Origin: Rhodococcus spongiicola
Lineage (GTDB): Bacteria; Actinomycetota; Actinomycetes; Mycobacteriales; Mycobacteriaceae
DNA length: 64,000 nucleotides
Assembly: GCF_004011835.1 (NCBI RefSeq)
Contig: NZ_RKLN01000003.1
Span: 434,001-498,000, forward strand
Direction of reading: 5' to 3'
This document shows, piece after piece, positions 61,984 through 64,000 of the stretch; the first letter of the stretch is position 1, and each line of letters begins with the position of its first letter. The notes under the pieces are model-generated. The model did not search any database. It saw nothing but the letters and a program-made list of their open reading frames with translations, and was not told where the DNA came from. A program made the translations under genes and the position numbers.

Positions 61984-63462
61984 GTGAATCGTGACCTCCT
62001 GCTGTCCATCTGTGGTCCGCTACGCGACGCGCTGACGCGCACGCGGTACGACATCGACTCGATCGTCGACCTCCTCGGCGTCGACGCGCACGCGGCACTC
62101 GGAAGATACGAGCCTGTTCCCGTCCGCAGAGCCAGTGAGAACGGCGGCGAACTCGGCCAGCTGGTCCGGCTGTTCCTTCTGGGCGACGACTGCCCGGCGG
62201 CCGACGTCGCGACTGCGTTGCGGCCGCTCGACCTCGACGCCGCGGTTGCCGCAGGCCTGCTCTCCCGCGATAACGACACCGTTCGCGCCGAGCTGGACCT
62301 GCGACCCCTCGATCTGGGCAGCGGAAACCGGTGGACGTTGGCCGACCTCGACGGCGCAATGCGTCCCCGCGAGAGCGGCGACGACCACGTCATCGGCGTC
62401 GGAGAGGCGTCGCTGTCACTGCTACGGGGTACCCCGACCCGCCCGGTCGGCACCGTGCTCGACGTCGGTACCGGATGCGGAATCCAGGCACTACGTGCCG
62501 CCGACTATGCAGGCAAGGTCACCGTCACCGACATCAACCCACGTGCCCTGGCGCTCACCGCCGCTACCGCGGCGCTGAACGGACTCGACTTCGAGATCCT
62601 CGAGGGATCGTGGTTCGAACCCGTGAGCGGCCGGCGTTTCGACCAGGTGGTCGCGAATCCGCCGTTCGTAGTCGGTGAGGCACGCGTCACACACACCTAC
62701 CGTGATTCCGGTCTGAACCTCGACGGGGCGAGCGAGTTGATGATCTCCGGTGCCGTCGACTATCTCGAGCCCTGTGGCACGGCGGCGCTGCTCGCGTCGT
62801 GGCTGCATGTCGACGGTGAGGACTGGCGTCAGCGGGTCGCGTCGTGGCTACCGGCGCACGGGATCGACGCCTGGATCGTCCAACGGGACGTCGCCGATCC
62901 CGCCCTGTACGTCGGGACGTGGCTACGCGACGGCGGGTCGGACCCCCGGGACCCCGCCGTGGAAGCGCGCGCGAATGCGTGGCTCGACCATCTCGAGGGG
63001 GCGGACGTCGTGGGCATCGGATTCGGATTCGTGTACCTGAGACGCACGGACGCGCCGTCGGACATTCTGTGTGAGGACCTCCGTCACGGCTTCGACGATC
63101 CACTCGGCGACGAAGCTCTCGCGTACTTCGATCGCCTCGCGTGGCTCCGCGACAACGACGTCCTTTCGGCGCGGTTCGAGGTCCGGACCGAGACGGCACT
63201 CGAACGGGTATATCTGCCCGACGAGGACGGCTGGCGCCAGGTGGTGGCGCGGGTGCACCGCGGCCACGGGCCGCGGTGGCAGCACGAGGTCGACGACCTC
63301 GCTGCGGCCCTACTCGCGGGGATGCGCCCCAACGGGTTGCCGTTGGAAGACCTCGTCACGCTTCTCGCGTGCGCACACGACGAGGACGAAGAATCACTCG
63401 CGGCCACGGCCGTACTGCTGGTCCACTCCCTTGTTCGACACGGCCTGATCGAACCGGCCTGA
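61984..63462 (+). CDS. SAM-dependent methyltransferase with an N-terminal helical domain
   Basis: The 492-residue protein has an N-terminal helical domain of about 120 residues and then a SAM fold: VLDVGTGCGIQALRAADYAGKVTVTDIN (motif I) and VANPPFVVGEA with the NPPF catalytic motif of N-methyltransferases such as PrmC/HemK and RsmC. It probably methylates an amide or base nitrogen of protein or RNA; the target is open. GTG 61984 is used. The stop is formed inside a 14-bp tandem repeat. sigB follows. Confidence 0.85.
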   Translation: MNRDLLLSICGPLRDALTRTRYDIDSIVDLLGVDAHAALGRYEPVPVRRASENGGELGQLVRLFLLGDDCPAADVATALRPLDLDAAVAAGLLSRDNDTVRAELDLRPLDLGSGNRWTLADLDGAMRPRESGDDHVIGVGEASLSLLRGTPTRPVGTVLDVGTGCGIQALRAADYAGKVTVTDINPRALALTAATAALNGLDFEILEGSWFEPVSGRRFDQVVANPPFVVGEARVTHTYRDSGLNLDGASELMISGAVDYLEPCGTAALLASWLHVDGEDWRQRVASWLPAHGIDAWIVQRDVADPALYVGTWLRDGGSDPRDPAVEARANAWLDHLEGADVVGIGFGFVYLRRTDAPSDILCEDLRHGFDDPLGDEALAYFDRLAWLRDNDVLSARFEVRTETALERVYLPDEDGWRQVVARVHRGHGPRWQHEVDDLAAALLAGMRPNGLPLEDLVTLLACAHDEDEESLAATAVLLVHSLVRHGLIEPA

Positions 63463-63482
63463 TCGAACGCGGCTGGTCGAAC
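63441..63482 (+). repeat. 14-bp tandem repeat creating the methyltransferase stop
   Basis: CGGCCTGATCGAAC occurs at 63441-63454 and 63455-63468, with a diverged third copy at 63469-63482. The unit is not a multiple of 3, so the second copy is read in another frame and supplies the TGA at 63460-63462. Confidence 0.9.
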
Positions 63483-63577
63483 CGGCCTGACGCCCGTTCC
63501 CAACCTCCCCTTCTCAGGAACTTCTCAGGGGAACTGCGGAAATCCGCAGGTCGCGGACCATCGAATCGAACGCCGCC

Positions 63578-63605
63578 GGGAACTTTCCCGGTCCGTCGGG
63601 GCGTT
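63578..63605 (+). promoter_or_regulatory. SigE/SigH-type promoter upstream of sigB
   Basis: GGGAAC (63578-63583) and CGTT (63602-63605) are separated by 18 bases and lie 35 bp before the sigB ATG. This is the consensus of ECF sigma factors SigE and SigH, which drive sigB in mycobacteria. The -35 part lies in a CCGGGAA/TTCCCGG dyad. Confidence 0.65.
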
Positions 63606-63640
63606 GAGGCATATGAGACACCCTGACGAGGAGGCACGTC

Positions 63641-64000
63641 ATGACAAGCCCCAGCACCACTCGACCCCGCATCACCGACTCCGACCTGGACGGCCAGAGC
63701 CCGGCCGCGGATCTCGTTCGCGTCTATTTGAACGGGATCGGCCGCACCGCTCTGCTGACCGCAGCGGACGAGGTGGATCTGGCGCGGCGGATCGAGGCTG
63801 GGTTATACGCGGCCTACGTGCTCGAGAAGAAAAAGCGACTCTCGGTCGCGAAGAAGCGCGATCTGGCCGCGATCGTCCGCGACGGCGAGGCAGCACGGCG
63901 CCACCTGCTCGAGGCGAACCTCCGCCTCGTCGTGTCTCTCGCCAAGCGCTACACCGGGCGTGGCATGCCGCTGCTGGATCTGATCCAGGAGGGAAACCTC
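63641..64000 (+). CDS. sigB: Primary-like sigma factor SigB, N-terminal part
   Basis: The visible 120 residues start with a short tail and then region 1.2 ([33 protein letters not shown]) and the start of region 2 ([28 protein letters not shown]), closely matching SigA but without its long Lys/Ala extension. SigB directs stress and stationary-phase genes. ATG 63641 follows GAGGAGG. Its place next to DUF3039-DUF3099 matches Rv2710. The gene runs off the window. Confidence 0.93.
   Translation, partial: MTSPSTTRPRITDSDLDGQSPAADLVRVYLNGIGRTALLTAADEVDLARRIEAGLYAAYVLEKKKRLSVAKKRDLAAIVRDGEAARRHLLEANLRLVVSLAKRYTGRGMPLLDLIQEGNL

Overview
The window is GC-rich actinobacterial DNA from the mycolic-acid-producing order Mycobacteriales, most likely a Rhodococcus or close relative. 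The evidence is an antigen 85-type mycolyltransferase, phosphatidylinositol mannoside genes, the arabinan transferase AftC, coproporphyrin-dependent haem genes (hemE-hemG-hemQ), two primary-type sigma factors, and gene order matching two Mycobacterium tuberculosis segments (roughly Rv2604c-Rv2614c and Rv2669-Rv2710, compared from memory). No phage, insertion sequence, plasmid gene or CRISPR array was seen.

Layout. 1-10.5 kb: end of a mycolyltransferase, then a minus-strand block with the vitamin B6 genes pdxS and pdxT around a TesB thioesterase, and a tightly overlapping operon thrS-HIT-pgsA-patA-pimA-LemA/NUDIX that makes phosphatidylinositol and its first mannosides. 10.5-12.7 kb: a SIMPL lipoprotein, six tRNA genes (Val, Gly, Cys, Val, Gly, Val) and a probable 6C small RNA. 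12.7-20 kb: MFS exporter, GNAT, ZapE ATPase, RibD-like reductase, a lipoprotein hydrolase lacking its nucleophile, AftC and MsrB. 20-24 kb: PadR with a frameshifted membrane partner, then haem genes. 24-36.8 kb: DUF3000, wax ester synthase with a KstR-like operator, RNase D, FadA-FadB, sugar porter, oleate hydratase and Dxs. From memory, the lipid genes are additions relative to mycobacteria. 37-41.4 kb: DrrAB-like ABC exporter and a MarR-controlled DHA2 exporter. 41.5-57 kb: conserved housekeeping block (tRNA/rRNA methyltransferase, APC permease, CeoB/CeoC, DUF proteins, dut, cei, suhB, ppgK, sigA) and a K+/H+ antiporter with its regulatory subunit. 57-64 kb: DUF952, zinc-ribbon protein, DEAD/DEAH helicase, YhjD-like protein, DUF3039, DUF3099, a methyltransferase and the start of sigB.

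The most unusual signal is a recurrent pattern of short tandem duplications (units 11-24 bp) at the 3' ends of otherwise ordinary genes. Several copy the stop codon together with the last codons. One 16-bp duplication appears to have destroyed the stop of the DUF3000 gene and added about 100 codons. Other points are the dead-looking hydrolase, the frameshifted PadR partner, and clear operator candidates for PadR, KstR and MarR regulators.
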